Source: Myceligenerans crystallogenes (GTDB taxonomy: Bacteria; Actinomycetota; Actinomycetes; Actinomycetales; Cellulomonadaceae). From it: 64,000 nucleotides of DNA. The notes beneath the pieces were generated by a model. It worked only from the letters and a program-made list of their open reading frames with translations. It had not been told where the DNA came from and did not search any database. Made by a program: the position numbers and the translations under genes. Position 1 is the first letter of the stretch. Each line of letters begins with the position of its first letter. Positions 1 to 8,187 of this stretch are shown here, in pieces. The DNA lies in contig NZ_BAAANL010000006.1 of the NCBI RefSeq assembly GCF_039529775.1, forward strand, positions 62,001 to 126,000. The letters are read 5' to 3'.

Positions 1-28
1 CACATTCACGCCAGTATCCGCGCCGTGG

Positions 29-1387
29 TCACACGCGGATCTCCGCGGTCGTCGCCCCCGGCGAGGTCAGGGCGACGGCGGAGGTGGAGCCCGCGGCCTC
101 GATCTCGTAGTCCCCGAGGAACCCGGAGAACGTGACGCGCCCCGCCGCGTCGGTGCGCAGGCGCGTGTCGGCGAGCCACCACTCCCCCTTGACCAGCTCG
201 CGAAGCCGGTCGTAGGCGGGCTTGGGCGACCCGTCGGCGCGCAGCAGCCCGCCGGGGGCGTTCAGCCACATCCCGCGGTCCGACAACCCCCAGTAGGTGA
301 ACGCCTCCACGCTCGGGTGGGCGAGCAGCGTGCGCAGGTGCCGCTCCAGCTCGTCGGCCTGCCGGGCCTCCCCCTCCGGGGTGCTGGGCCAGTGCTCGAC
401 CTGCCAGTCGTTCAGGTCGACGACGTGCGCCGGCATGATGTCGCCGGACATCAGGGTGGTCTCGGTGAAGTGGATCGGCAGCCCGTACCGGGAGAACCGC
501 TCCAGGATGCGTTCCGTCTTCTCCTCGCCCCAGTACCCCTGGTGCATGTGGGACTGCAGCCCGAGCACGTCGATCTCGATCCCCGCCTCCAGCACGGCCT
601 CGATGAGGCACTCGTACGCCGTCGACATGTCGAAGTCGTTGAGCAGCAGCGTCGCCCTGGGATTGGCGGCCCGCGCCTCCTCGAACGCCATCTGGATCGT
701 CTCGACGCGCCCCCGGGCGCGCGCGAGCGGCGTGATCGCGTTCTCCTCGGCCGTGAACACCGGCATGATGACGACCTCGTTGATCGCGTCCCAGACGTCG
801 ATCACCCCGGCCAGCCCGCCGGCCTCCCGCCGGATCCGCTCCCGCTGCAGCCGCTCCACCTCGTCCAGCCCCGCGGCCGTGACGGCGTCGCCGCCCTCCC
901 GCGCGACGTCCAGCAGCCAGCCCGGCTGGACCGTGTGCCACATCAGCGGGTGCCCCTTGACCACCACCCCCCGCTCCCGGAACCACTCCGCGGCCCGGCG
1001 CAGCTGCCCGGCGCGCGGCGCCCCGCGCTCCGGCTCGAACGTCCCCCAGTAGAAGGGGAGCGTCGCCTGGTTGAACACCTCGAGCCAGGCCTCCGCGAGG
1101 CGCTGGTCGTACCCGAGATCCGGCGAGGCCCCGCTGTCCGCCCGGTGATCGGACCCGTATCCGGTCCGCTCGTGGCCGTTGGCGAGATCGATCAGGTCGA
1201 ACCCGATGCACCCGAACCAGAACGCGTGCCGCTTCTGCCGCACGATCACCTCGGCGTCGGTCAGCGGGGCACCATCGTCCCCCAGCAGGGTGACGGTCGC
1301 CTCGGCGCGACGATGCGCGAGCGACGGGTCCGGGATACGGGCAACGGGCGGGCGAAAGAGAGACGACGTCGTCATGCGGCCCACCAT
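29..1387 (-). CDS. GH10 endo-1,4-beta-xylanase, apparently intracellular
   Basis: Glycoside hydrolase family 10 enzyme that would cut the beta-1,4-xylan backbone or short xylo-oligosaccharides. Numbered from the ATG at 1387, the acid/base Glu is E204 in WDAINE and the nucleophile is E309 in HFTETT; GHPLMWH (about 145-151) and SHMHQGYW (about 279-286) are further GH10 landmarks. An N-terminal beta-rich stretch of about 60 residues precedes the barrel. I see no signal peptide or carbohydrate-binding module, so it may work on imported oligomers. A second in-frame ATG lies at 1375 (MTTSSLF) and could be the true start; neither has a strong ribosome site. Palindromes lie directly upstream (1392-1434). 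Confidence 0.9.
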   Translation of the reverse strand: MVGRMTTSSLFRPPVARIPDPSLAHRRAEATVTLLGDDGAPLTDAEVIVRQKRHAFWFGCIGFDLIDLANGHERTGYGSDHRADSGASPDLGYDQRLAEAWLEVFNQATLPFYWGTFEPERGAPRAGQLRRAAEWFRERGVVVKGHPLMWHTVQPGWLLDVAREGGDAVTAAGLDEVERLQRERIRREAGGLAGVIDVWDAINEVVIMPVFTAEENAITPLARARGRVETIQMAFEEARAANPRATLLLNDFDMSTAYECLIEAVLEAGIEIDVLGLQSHMHQGYWGEEKTERILERFSRYGLPIHFTETTLMSGDIMPAHVVDLNDWQVEHWPSTPEGEARQADELERHLRTLLAHPSVEAFTYWGLSDRGMWLNAPGGLLRADGSPKPAYDRLRELVKGEWWLADTRLRTDAAGRVTFSGFLGDYEIEAAGSTSAVALTSPGATTAEIRV

Positions 1388-1391
1388 AGCC

Positions 1392-1434
1392 GAATCGATA
1401 CGATTCCGAAAACGTTCTCCAGGGAACGGCCGTT
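1392..1434. promoter_or_regulatory. Cluster of three palindromes upstream of the xylanase gene
   Basis: Three inverted repeats sit side by side: GAATCG-ATA-CGATTC at 1392-1406 with perfect 6-bp arms, GAAAACGTTCTC at 1408-1419 (10 of 12 positions symmetric, AACGTT core), and AACGGCCGTT at 1425-1434 (perfect). The second and third have the central CG typical of LacI-family operators. The block ends 5 bp before the ATG at 1387, which suits repression. The regulator is not identified. Confidence 0.55.
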
Positions 1435-1467
1435 ACTTGCCCGACGCCCGGACCGGCGCCCCCCGGA

Positions 1468-1513
1468 CCGCCGATCGCTGACCTGTCGGAGCCGTCAGGT
1501 CAGCGATCGGCGG
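1468..1513 (-). terminator. Strong intrinsic-type hairpin after the ABC exporter operon
   Basis: Perfect 18-bp inverted repeat: left arm 1468-1485, 10-nt loop, right arm 1496-1513. It lies 8 bp beyond the stop codon of the ABC gene ending at 1521 and separates that operon from the xylanase gene. No long T-run follows, as is usual in high-GC actinobacteria. Confidence 0.8.
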
Positions 1514-1520
1514 CCCGCGC

Positions 1521-3551
1521 TCACGCCGGCGCCGGGGCCTCCTCCTCCGAGGCCAGCGGAGCGGCGAACTGGCTCTGGTACAGGGCCGCATAGGCCCCGC
1601 CGGCGGCCAGGAGCTCCTCGTGGCTCCCCTGCTCCACGATGTCCCCGTGCTCCATCACCAGGATCACGTCGGCGTCCCGGATCGTCGACAACCGGTGCGC
1701 GATCACGAACGCGGTGCGTCCCTGCCGCAGCCGGTGCATCGCCTCCTGGACCAGCACCTCGGTGCGCGTGTCGACCGAGCTCGTGGCCTCGTCGAGCACC
1801 AGGATCGCCGGATCCGCGAGGAACGCCCGCGCGATCGTGAGCAGCTGCTTCTCCCCCGCCGACAGGCTGGACCCCTCGTCGTCGAGCTGCGTGTCGTACC
1901 CGTCGGGCAGCGTCCGCACGAACGGATCCACGTGGCAGGCGCGCGTGGCTGCCAGGAACTCGTCACGGGACAGCTCGCCCCGCACGCCGTACCGCAGGTT
2001 CTCCTCGATGGTCCCCTTGAACAACCAGGTGTCCTGCAGCACCATCCCGATGCCGCCGCGCAGGGTGTCGCGGGTCATCTCGCGCACGTCGACGCCGTCC
2101 AGCGTGATGTGCCCGGCGTTCACCTCGTAGAACCGCATCAGCAGGTTCACCAGGGTCGTCTTGCCCGCGCCCGTCGGCCCGACGATGGCCACCGTCTGCC
2201 CCGGCTCGGCGGTCAGGTCCAGCCCGGTGATCAGCGGCTTGTCCGGGCTGTAGGCGAACTCGACGCCGTCGAACACGACCCGGCCGCGCACCGGCCCGCC
2301 GTGGTTCGGCACCACGGGATCCGCCGGGTCCGGCTCCTGCTCCGGCGCGTCCAGCAGCTCGAAGACCCGCTCGATCGACGCCACGCCGGACTGCAGCAGG
2401 TTCATCATCGAGGCGACCTGCGCCAGCGGCTGCGTGAACTGCCGCGAGTACTGGATGAACGCCTGCACGTCACCGATGCTGAGCTGGCCCGAGGCCACCC
2501 GCAGCCCGCCGATCACCGCGATCAGCACGTAGTTCAGGTTCCCGATGAACCCCATCACCGGCTGCATCGTGCCGGAGATGAACTGCGCGCTGCGCGTGGA
2601 GTCGTGCAGCTGCTCGTTCTCCTGCGCGAACGTGGCGGCGGACGCGCCCTGCTGCCCGTACACCTTGACCAGCGCGTGGCCCGTGAACATCTCCTCGATG
2701 TGCGCGTTGAGCCGCCCGGTACTGGCCCACTGCCTGATGAACTGCGGCTGGCTCCGCCTGGCGATCTGCGCGGTGACGACCACGGTCAGCGGCACCGTCA
2801 CGAGCGCCACCAGCGCCAGGATCCACGAGATCCAGAACATCATCGCCAGCACGCCCACCACCGTCAGCAGGGAGGTCACCAGCTGCGCCAGGGTCTGCGT
2901 GGCGGTCTGGGCGGCGTTGTCGATGTCGTTGGTGACCCGCGACAGGATCTCGCCGCGCTTCTGCTTGTCCACGTAGCTCAGCGGGATCCGGTGCAGCTTC
3001 GCCTCGACGTCCGCGCGGAGCGTGCGCATCGTGTTCTGCACGGCGATGGCCGTGATCCGCGCCTGCCACCAGCCGAACAGGAACGCGGCGACGTACACGC
3101 CGACCGCCCAGGCCAGGATCGTCACGAGGGCGCCGGTGTCGATGCCCTGCCCGACGACGACGCCGTCCATGCCCGCGAGCATGTCCGCGAGCTGGTCCTG
3201 CCCCTGGGCGCGCAGCCCGTCGGCCACCTGGTCCACGGGCGTGCCGGCCGGGACCTGCCCGGCCAGCATCCGCCCGACGACGCCGTCGAAGATGACGTCG
3301 GTCGCCTCACCCAGGATCTTCGGGCCCGCCACCATGAGCGCGACCGAGACGATCCCGCTGAGCGTCAGCACGATCACCCGCGCCCGCTCGGGGCGCATGA
3401 GCGCGGCGAACCGCTTGAGCGACTCCCCGAAGTTCATCGCCTTCTCCGTGGGCATGCCCATCCCGCCCATCGGGCCACCCCCGCCCGGACCTCGCCGCGC
3501 ACCGCTGCGCGCGGCCTCGCGGGTGGTCTCGGCGTCCTGGTCCGCGCTCAT
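1521..3551 (-). CDS. ABC exporter half-transporter (consensus catalytic site subunit)
   Basis: 676-residue type IV ABC exporter with an N-terminal membrane domain of six predicted helices and a C-terminal ATPase. Walker A is GPTGAGKTT near residue 456; the signature is LSAGEKQ rather than LSGGQ, and Walker B reads ILVLDEATSS with a normal catalytic Glu. The N-terminus has a Gly/Met/Pro-rich tail of about 35 residues. It very likely pairs with the product of the gene ending at 3625, whose Walker B lacks the Glu; together they would form a heterodimeric multidrug or lipid exporter of the BmrCD/TM287-288 type. Translation seems coupled to the 26-codon ORF upstream through an ATGA overlap. The substrate cannot be told from sequence. 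Confidence 0.92.
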   Translation of the reverse strand: MSADQDAETTREAARSGARRGPGGGGPMGGMGMPTEKAMNFGESLKRFAALMRPERARVIVLTLSGIVSVALMVAGPKILGEATDVIFDGVVGRMLAGQVPAGTPVDQVADGLRAQGQDQLADMLAGMDGVVVGQGIDTGALVTILAWAVGVYVAAFLFGWWQARITAIAVQNTMRTLRADVEAKLHRIPLSYVDKQKRGEILSRVTNDIDNAAQTATQTLAQLVTSLLTVVGVLAMMFWISWILALVALVTVPLTVVVTAQIARRSQPQFIRQWASTGRLNAHIEEMFTGHALVKVYGQQGASAATFAQENEQLHDSTRSAQFISGTMQPVMGFIGNLNYVLIAVIGGLRVASGQLSIGDVQAFIQYSRQFTQPLAQVASMMNLLQSGVASIERVFELLDAPEQEPDPADPVVPNHGGPVRGRVVFDGVEFAYSPDKPLITGLDLTAEPGQTVAIVGPTGAGKTTLVNLLMRFYEVNAGHITLDGVDVREMTRDTLRGGIGMVLQDTWLFKGTIEENLRYGVRGELSRDEFLAATRACHVDPFVRTLPDGYDTQLDDEGSSLSAGEKQLLTIARAFLADPAILVLDEATSSVDTRTEVLVQEAMHRLRQGRTAFVIAHRLSTIRDADVILVMEHGDIVEQGSHEELLAAGGAYAALYQSQFAAPLASEEEAPAPA

Positions 3552-3628
3552 GCCGCCTCCTCGATGTTCCTGCGGGACACCCGCACCCGGTCGGCCGTCA
3601 TGATCGAGGCTTCGCCGTTGTCGATCAT
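3548..3628 (-). CDS. 26-codon ORF linking two ABC exporter genes
   Basis: A 26-codon reading frame (starts MIDNGEASIM, ends NIEEAA) exactly fills the gap between the exporter genes. Its ATG overlaps the TGA of the upstream gene (ATGA at 3625-3628) and its TGA overlaps the ATG of the downstream gene (ATGA at 3548-3551). Both junctions carry the same 17-nt sequence TCGAGGAGGCGGCATGA, which holds a strong Shine-Dalgarno site. It may be a real small protein, or a translated spacer created by junction duplication that keeps the two half-transporters coupled. It has no recognisable domain. Confidence 0.5.
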   Translation of the reverse strand: MIDNGEASIMTADRVRVSRRNIEEAA

Positions 3629-5391
3629 GCCGCCTCCTCGAGGGTCATCTGGCTCGTCACGATCTCCTCGTAGGTCTCGCTGTAGTTCGCGTGCTCGTGG
3701 TCGAGCAGCTCGTGGTGCCGGCCACGGCCCACGATGCGGCCGTGGTCGAGCACGAGGATCTGGTCGGCGTCCCGGATGGTCGCCACGCGCTGCGCGACGA
3801 CGATCACCGTCGCCTCCCGCGTGCGCGGCTCCAGCGCGGCGCGCAGCCGGGCGTCCGTCGCGTAGTCGAGCGCGGAGAACGAGTCGTCGAACAGGTACAC
3901 CTTCGGCTCCCGCACCACCGCGCGCGCCATGGCCAGGCGCTGGCGCTGGCCGCCGGAGAAGGTGCTGCCGCCCTGCCCCACCGGCGCGTCCAGCCCCTCG
4001 GGCAGCGCCTCGACGAAGTCACGCGCCTGCGTGATCTCCAGCGCCCGCCACATCTCCTCCGTGGTGGCGTCCGGCTTGCCGTAGCGCAGGTTGCTCGCGA
4101 TCGTCCCGCTGAACAGGAACGCCTTCTGCGGCACCATCCCGAGCAGCGAGCCGAGGTCGTCGGTGGCCAGGTCCCGCACGTCGACGCCGTCGAGCAGCAC
4201 CCGGCCGCCCGTCACGTCGAACAGCCGCGGCACCAGGTGGAGCAGCGTCGTCTTGCCCGCGCCCGTCGACCCGATGATCGCCGTGGTCTCCCCCGGCGTC
4301 GCCGTGAAGCTGAGCCCGTGCAGCACGGGCTCCTGCGCGCCCGGGTAGCCGAACGTCACGTCGTCGAACGTGACCACGCCGCGCGGGCCGCCGCCGCCGG
4401 ACAGCGCCGCGAGCGGCGTGGGCGAGGCCGGCTCGGTGACCGACGTCGTCGTGTCCAGGACCTCCCCGATGCGATCCGCCGCGACGGACGCGCGCGGCAG
4501 CATCATGACCATCATCGTGGACATCATCACGGCCATGAGGATGTACATCAGGTAGGACAGGAACGCCGTCAGCTGGCCCACCTGCATGTCGCCCGAGTCG
4601 ATCCGCCCGGCGCCGAACCACAGCACGGCCACGCTGGACAGGTTCATCACGAGCATGACCATCGGGAAGGCCAGGGCCATGAGCTTGCCCACGCCGAGCG
4701 AGGTCTCGTACAGGTCCTCGTTCGCGCCGGCGAACCGCTCGGTCTCGCGCCGCTCGCGCACGAACGCCCGCACCACCCGCAGGCCGGTGATCTGCTCGCG
4801 CAGCACGCCGTTGATGACGTCGATCCGGCCCTGCATCGCCTTGAAGTACGGCACCATGCGCCACATCAGCACGCCCACGCAGACGCCGAGCACGGGGACG
4901 ACGACGAGCAGCAGCCCGGACATCGTCACGTCCTCCGCCAGCGCCATGATCACGCCGCCCACCAGCATGATCGGCGCCATCACCATGATCGTGAACATCA
5001 TGATGAGCACCTGCTGGACCTGCTGCACGTCGTTGGTGGTGCGCGTGATGAGCGTCGGCGCGCCGAACTGGCCCACCTCCCGCGCGCTGAAGGTCTGCAC
5101 GCGCGCGAACAGGTCGCGGCGCACGTCGCGCCCGAACGCCGTGGCGGCCCGCGCGCCAAGGTAGACCGCGCCGATCGCGGCGACCGCCTGGAGCAGGCTC
5201 ACGCCCAGCATCCAGCCGCCGGTGTTCCAGATGTACGCGATGTCGCCCTGGGTCACGCCCTGGTCGATGATGTCCGCGTTCAGGGACGGGAGGTAGAGGT
5301 TGGCCAGCGTCTGGCCCAGCTGCAGCACGAGCAGCAGGGCGACCGCCGTGCCGTAGGGGCGCAGATATCTGCGCGTGAGGGAGACAAGCAT
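3625..5391 (-). CDS. ABC exporter half-transporter (degenerate-site subunit)
   Basis: 588-residue ABC exporter with six predicted N-terminal helices followed by an ATPase domain. Walker A is GSTGAGKTT near residue 372 and the signature is FSGGQRQR, but Walker B reads VYLFDDSFS, with Asp where the catalytic Glu is expected. This is the usual mark of the degenerate nucleotide site in heterodimeric exporters, with the partner encoded at 1521-3551. It follows a TetR gene by 85 bp on the same strand, so the order TetR, exporter subunit, 26-codon ORF, exporter subunit looks like one operon. Its drug or lipid substrate is unknown. Confidence 0.92.
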   Translation of the reverse strand: MLVSLTRRYLRPYGTAVALLLVLQLGQTLANLYLPSLNADIIDQGVTQGDIAYIWNTGGWMLGVSLLQAVAAIGAVYLGARAATAFGRDVRRDLFARVQTFSAREVGQFGAPTLITRTTNDVQQVQQVLIMMFTIMVMAPIMLVGGVIMALAEDVTMSGLLLVVVPVLGVCVGVLMWRMVPYFKAMQGRIDVINGVLREQITGLRVVRAFVRERRETERFAGANEDLYETSLGVGKLMALAFPMVMLVMNLSSVAVLWFGAGRIDSGDMQVGQLTAFLSYLMYILMAVMMSTMMVMMLPRASVAADRIGEVLDTTTSVTEPASPTPLAALSGGGGPRGVVTFDDVTFGYPGAQEPVLHGLSFTATPGETTAIIGSTGAGKTTLLHLVPRLFDVTGGRVLLDGVDVRDLATDDLGSLLGMVPQKAFLFSGTIASNLRYGKPDATTEEMWRALEITQARDFVEALPEGLDAPVGQGGSTFSGGQRQRLAMARAVVREPKVYLFDDSFSALDYATDARLRAALEPRTREATVIVVAQRVATIRDADQILVLDHGRIVGRGRHHELLDHEHANYSETYEEIVTSQMTLEEAA

Positions 5392-5476
5392 GTCGGGTGG
5401 GTCCTCGCTGTGGGTTCGCAGAGCGGTGGTTCGCGGGGGTCGGTTCGGGGTGTCGTGGGATCGGGGCCTTCAGGGG

Positions 5477-6172
5477 TCAGGACGTGTCACGCGCGCCGGA
5501 TGTGACACGGGTACCACCCGCGCCCGGCGCGACGATGCCGTGCACCAGGGCATCGGCGACGACCGACGCCGGTGGCGGCTCGCTCAGGTGGTCGACGCGG
5601 GCGTGGGTGCCCGCGATGGCAGCCTCCAGCAAGGAGACGACGACGTCGAGGGAAAAACGGAGGTCGTCGGCGTCCGGTTCCAGGATGCCCACCAAACCCT
5701 CGATCGTCATCGCGCGCTGCATCTCCCGCTGCGCCACGAGGGTCTCGCGGGTCTGGTGCATCTGCCGGTGCCGCTCCGGCGACATCTGCTTCAGCTGCTC
5801 GCCGTCCGGGGCGAGGCGGCGCAGCACCTCCATCCAGCGCAGCGCGGCGGACATGCGCGCCCGGCCCAGCTCGATGGTCAGGGTGAGGCGGTCGGCCAGC
5901 GGGAGCGACCGGTCGACGGCGGCCAGCTCGTCGCGGGTGCCCGCCGGGTCGGCCGCGCGGAACATGCCCTCCAGGGCGACCGCGCCCAGCAGCGACCACT
6001 TGTCGCCGAACGCCCGGAACAGCGTGCCCTCGGCCACGCCCGCGGCCTCGGCGAGCTCCTTGCTGGACACGTCGGCACCGCGCGCGGCGACCACGTCCAG
6101 GCAGGCGTCGACGATGGCGGCCCGGCGGGCTTCCGGGGACATCGGCGCGGCACGGCGCGTGGTCGGTGACAC
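5477..6172 (-). CDS. TetR-family repressor of the ABC exporter operon
   Basis: 231-residue TetR-type regulator. The helix-turn-helix covers about residues 33-55 (SSKELAEAAGVAEGTLFRAFGD), followed by an all-helical ligand-binding and dimerisation domain without clear similarity to a named subfamily. It is the first gene of the exporter operon. The start is a GTG at 6172, chosen because TAGGGT (6179-6184) ends 6 nt upstream, which suggests a leaderless transcript. A perfect palindrome at 6188-6203 lies just upstream of that hexamer and is the obvious autoregulatory operator. The inducer is probably a substrate of the pump. Confidence 0.88.
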   Translation of the reverse strand: MSPTTRRAAPMSPEARRAAIVDACLDVVAARGADVSSKELAEAAGVAEGTLFRAFGDKWSLLGAVALEGMFRAADPAGTRDELAAVDRSLPLADRLTLTIELGRARMSAALRWMEVLRRLAPDGEQLKQMSPERHRQMHQTRETLVAQREMQRAMTIEGLVGILEPDADDLRFSLDVVVSLLEAAIAGTHARVDHLSEPPPASVVADALVHGIVAPGAGGTRVTSGARDTS

Positions 6173-6178
6173 GCCGTC

Positions 6179-6203
6179 ACCCTAACTGAGTGAGCACTCA
6201 CTC
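6179..6203 (-). promoter_or_regulatory. TetR operator and leaderless -10 element
   Basis: Inverted repeat GAGTGAG-CA-CTCACTC (6188-6203, perfect 7-bp arms), 3 bp upstream of the -10-like TAGGGT (6179-6184 read on the minus strand), which is itself 6 nt from the GTG start. A bound dimer would block RNA polymerase. The TGAGTGA half-site is common among TetR operators. Confidence 0.72.
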
Positions 6204-6259
6204 CGCAAGCGACGCCCCGGCGCCGGCAGGACGGCACGAGACGTCACCGGCGCACGAAA

Positions 6260-6306
6260 GAACCGCCGGGGTGAAGCCTCACAAGGAGGTTTCACCCCGG
6301 CGGTTC
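6260..6306 (-). terminator. Terminator hairpin after SPFH gene
   Basis: Perfect 16-bp inverted repeat: left arm 6260-6275, 15-nt loop, right arm 6291-6306. It is downstream of the SPFH gene (stop at 6383) and upstream of the TetR promoter, so it insulates the exporter operon. Confidence 0.75.
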
Positions 6307-6382
6307 CCTTGCCCGGAGAGTGCCCGCGGACGGCCCCGCCCGGCGGCGCCGTCCGCGTCAGAGCGACACGATCGGAGGTGCC

Positions 6383-7558
6383 TCAGGGCTGCGGCGGCGC
6401 CGGAGGCGGCGGCAGCTCGTCGCCGTCGACGGTACGCGGCTGCGCCTGCGACGACGCCTGGCCGGCCTGCCCGCCCGCGGGACGCTGGCCCCGCTCGGCC
6501 GACGGGTCGAACGGCGTGCCCGACCGGGTGCCCGACTCGGTGGCGTCGGCCGTGGCGGCTTCCGCCTGGCGCTGCGCCTCGGCGAGCGCCTCGCTCGGGC
6601 TCGGCAGCACGCCGGCACCGGTGAGGAAGTCGGTGGTGGGCACGACCGGGGGAAGCGGGCCGCCGCCGCCCGAAGGCGAGGTGTCGCCCCCGCCGAAGCC
6701 CTTGGCGATCGAGCTCAGCGCCGCGGTGAACTCGGTGGGGATCACCCAGTTGGTGTTCGAGGTGCCGTTCGCGAGCTGCGGCAGCATCTGGATGTACTGG
6801 TAGCTGAGCAGCTTGGGGTCGGCGTTGCCGCGGTGGATGGCCTCGAAGACCTGCAGGATCGCGCGGGCCTCACCCTCGGCCTCGAGGATCTGGGACTGCG
6901 CGGAACCCTCTGCCCGCAGGATCGCGGACTGCTTCTCACCCTCGGCGGTGAGGATCGCGGACTGCTTGACACCCTCAGCCGTGAGGATCGCGGCGCGGCG
7001 GTCGCGCTCGGCGCGCATCTGCTGCTCCATGGCGCCCTGCACGGAAGCGGGAGGGTCGATCGACTTCAGCTCCACCCGGTTGACGCGGATGCCCCAGCGG
7101 CCGGTCGCCTCGTCGAGCACGCCGCGCAGCTGGCCGTTGATCTGGTCGCGGCTGGTGAGCGTCTGCTCCAGGTCCATCGACCCGATGACGTTACGCAGCG
7201 TGGTGACCGTCAGCTGCTCGATCGCGGTGATGTAGTTCGCGATCTCGTAGACGGCGCTGCGGGCGTCGGTCACCTGGAAGTAGATGACGGTGTCGATCTC
7301 GACCACCAGGTTGTCGCTGGTGATCACGGGCTGCGGCGGGAAGGAGACGACCTGCTCGCGCATGTCGACGCCCGCGCGCACCTTGTCGAGGAACGGGATC
7401 AGCAGGTGGAAACCCGGGCCGAGTGTCCCCTGGTACTTACCGAGACGCTCGATGACCATCGCCACGGCCTGCGGGACGATCCGCACGGCCCGCGACAGTG
7501 CCACGACGACGACGATGACGAGTATGAGAAGGACTATCCACAGTCCGACGTTGTCCAC
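6383..7558 (-). CDS. SPFH/Band 7 membrane protein (stomatin/QmcA-like)
   Basis: 391-residue member of the stomatin/prohibitin group, which scaffolds membrane microdomains and often modulates proteases. One N-terminal helix (about residues 5-22) anchors it. The Band 7 domain spans about 25-210 and includes the family-typical IPFLDKV and VIGSMDLEQTL stretches. A heptad-like Ala/Glu-rich segment with three repeats of AILTAEG/AILRAEG (about 208-232) should form a coiled coil for oligomerisation. The last ~120 residues are Gly/Pro/Ala-rich and probably disordered. GTG start with AGGAGAGG upstream. A NfeD-like gene lies 67 bp upstream on the same strand, the classic SPFH-NfeD pairing. Confidence 0.92.
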   Translation of the reverse strand: MDNVGLWIVLLILVIVVVVALSRAVRIVPQAVAMVIERLGKYQGTLGPGFHLLIPFLDKVRAGVDMREQVVSFPPQPVITSDNLVVEIDTVIYFQVTDARSAVYEIANYITAIEQLTVTTLRNVIGSMDLEQTLTSRDQINGQLRGVLDEATGRWGIRVNRVELKSIDPPASVQGAMEQQMRAERDRRAAILTAEGVKQSAILTAEGEKQSAILRAEGSAQSQILEAEGEARAILQVFEAIHRGNADPKLLSYQYIQMLPQLANGTSNTNWVIPTEFTAALSSIAKGFGGGDTSPSGGGGPLPPVVPTTDFLTGAGVLPSPSEALAEAQRQAEAATADATESGTRSGTPFDPSAERGQRPAGGQAGQASSQAQPRTVDGDELPPPPAPPQP

Positions 7559-7625
7559 GTGCCTCTCCTACTGCGGGTAGCGCCCGCTCGCGTGATGGGG
7601 TGGGTGATGCTTCTCGGTGACGGGC

Positions 7626-8072
7626 TCAGGAGGACTGACCGGCGGGCCGCTGGCCCACCACCGCGATCGCGCCGTCGATGCGCACCACCTGCACGGTAGC
7701 TCCCTCGGGCAGCGGAGGCGAGCCTTCGGCCGCGCGTGCCGTCCACACTTCACCCATGAGCTTGACCAGGCCGGTCGTCTCGGTGACCTCCTCGATCACC
7801 GACGCCGGGCGGCCGATGTGCGCCTCCGCGTTGGTCAGGCTGTCCGCGCCGCCCTTGTTCAGGAACCTCTTCAGCGGCGGGCGCACGGTCAGCAGCAGCA
7901 CGACGGAGACGACGGCGAACGTGATCACCTGCATCGCCAGCGGCTGGTCCAGCCCCGCGGCACCGGCCGCGGCGAGCGAACCCCCCGCGAACATGATGAA
8001 GACGAAGTCGAGAGTCGTGATCTCGATCAGGCCCAGCAGCAGGGCCGCACCGACCCACCACAACCACTCCAT
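7626..8072 (-). CDS. NfeD-like membrane protein, partner of SPFH protein
   Basis: 148-residue short-form NfeD protein without the N-terminal ClpP-like protease domain. It has two or three hydrophobic helices in the first ~75 residues and then a soluble beta-barrel (OB-fold) domain around residues 80-143, as expected for the family. It is encoded just upstream of the SPFH gene, and NfeD proteins are known to act with stomatins at the membrane. The ATG at 8072 follows GGAGGGG with good spacing. A role in membrane quality control is inferred from the pairing only. Confidence 0.88.
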   Translation of the reverse strand: MEWLWWVGAALLLGLIEITTLDFVFIMFAGGSLAAAGAAGLDQPLAMQVITFAVVSVVLLLTVRPPLKRFLNKGGADSLTNAEAHIGRPASVIEEVTETTGLVKLMGEVWTARAAEGSPPLPEGATVQVVRIDGAIAVVGQRPAGQSS

Positions 8073-8187
8073 GGCATTCCCCTCCCGCTACGACGTGACG
8101 CCACCTGACGCCTTTGCCCGAAGATTACCAATCGCGCAGGTGACGGGGCCAGGAATTCAGCACATCAGTTTGGCTACGGCTTCATGG

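Noticed and set aside
5359..5374. 16-bp palindrome GCGCAGATATCTGCGC
   Set aside because: It is inside codons for the N-terminus of the ABC exporter (RRYLRPYG region). Without an intergenic position I treat it as coding coincidence.
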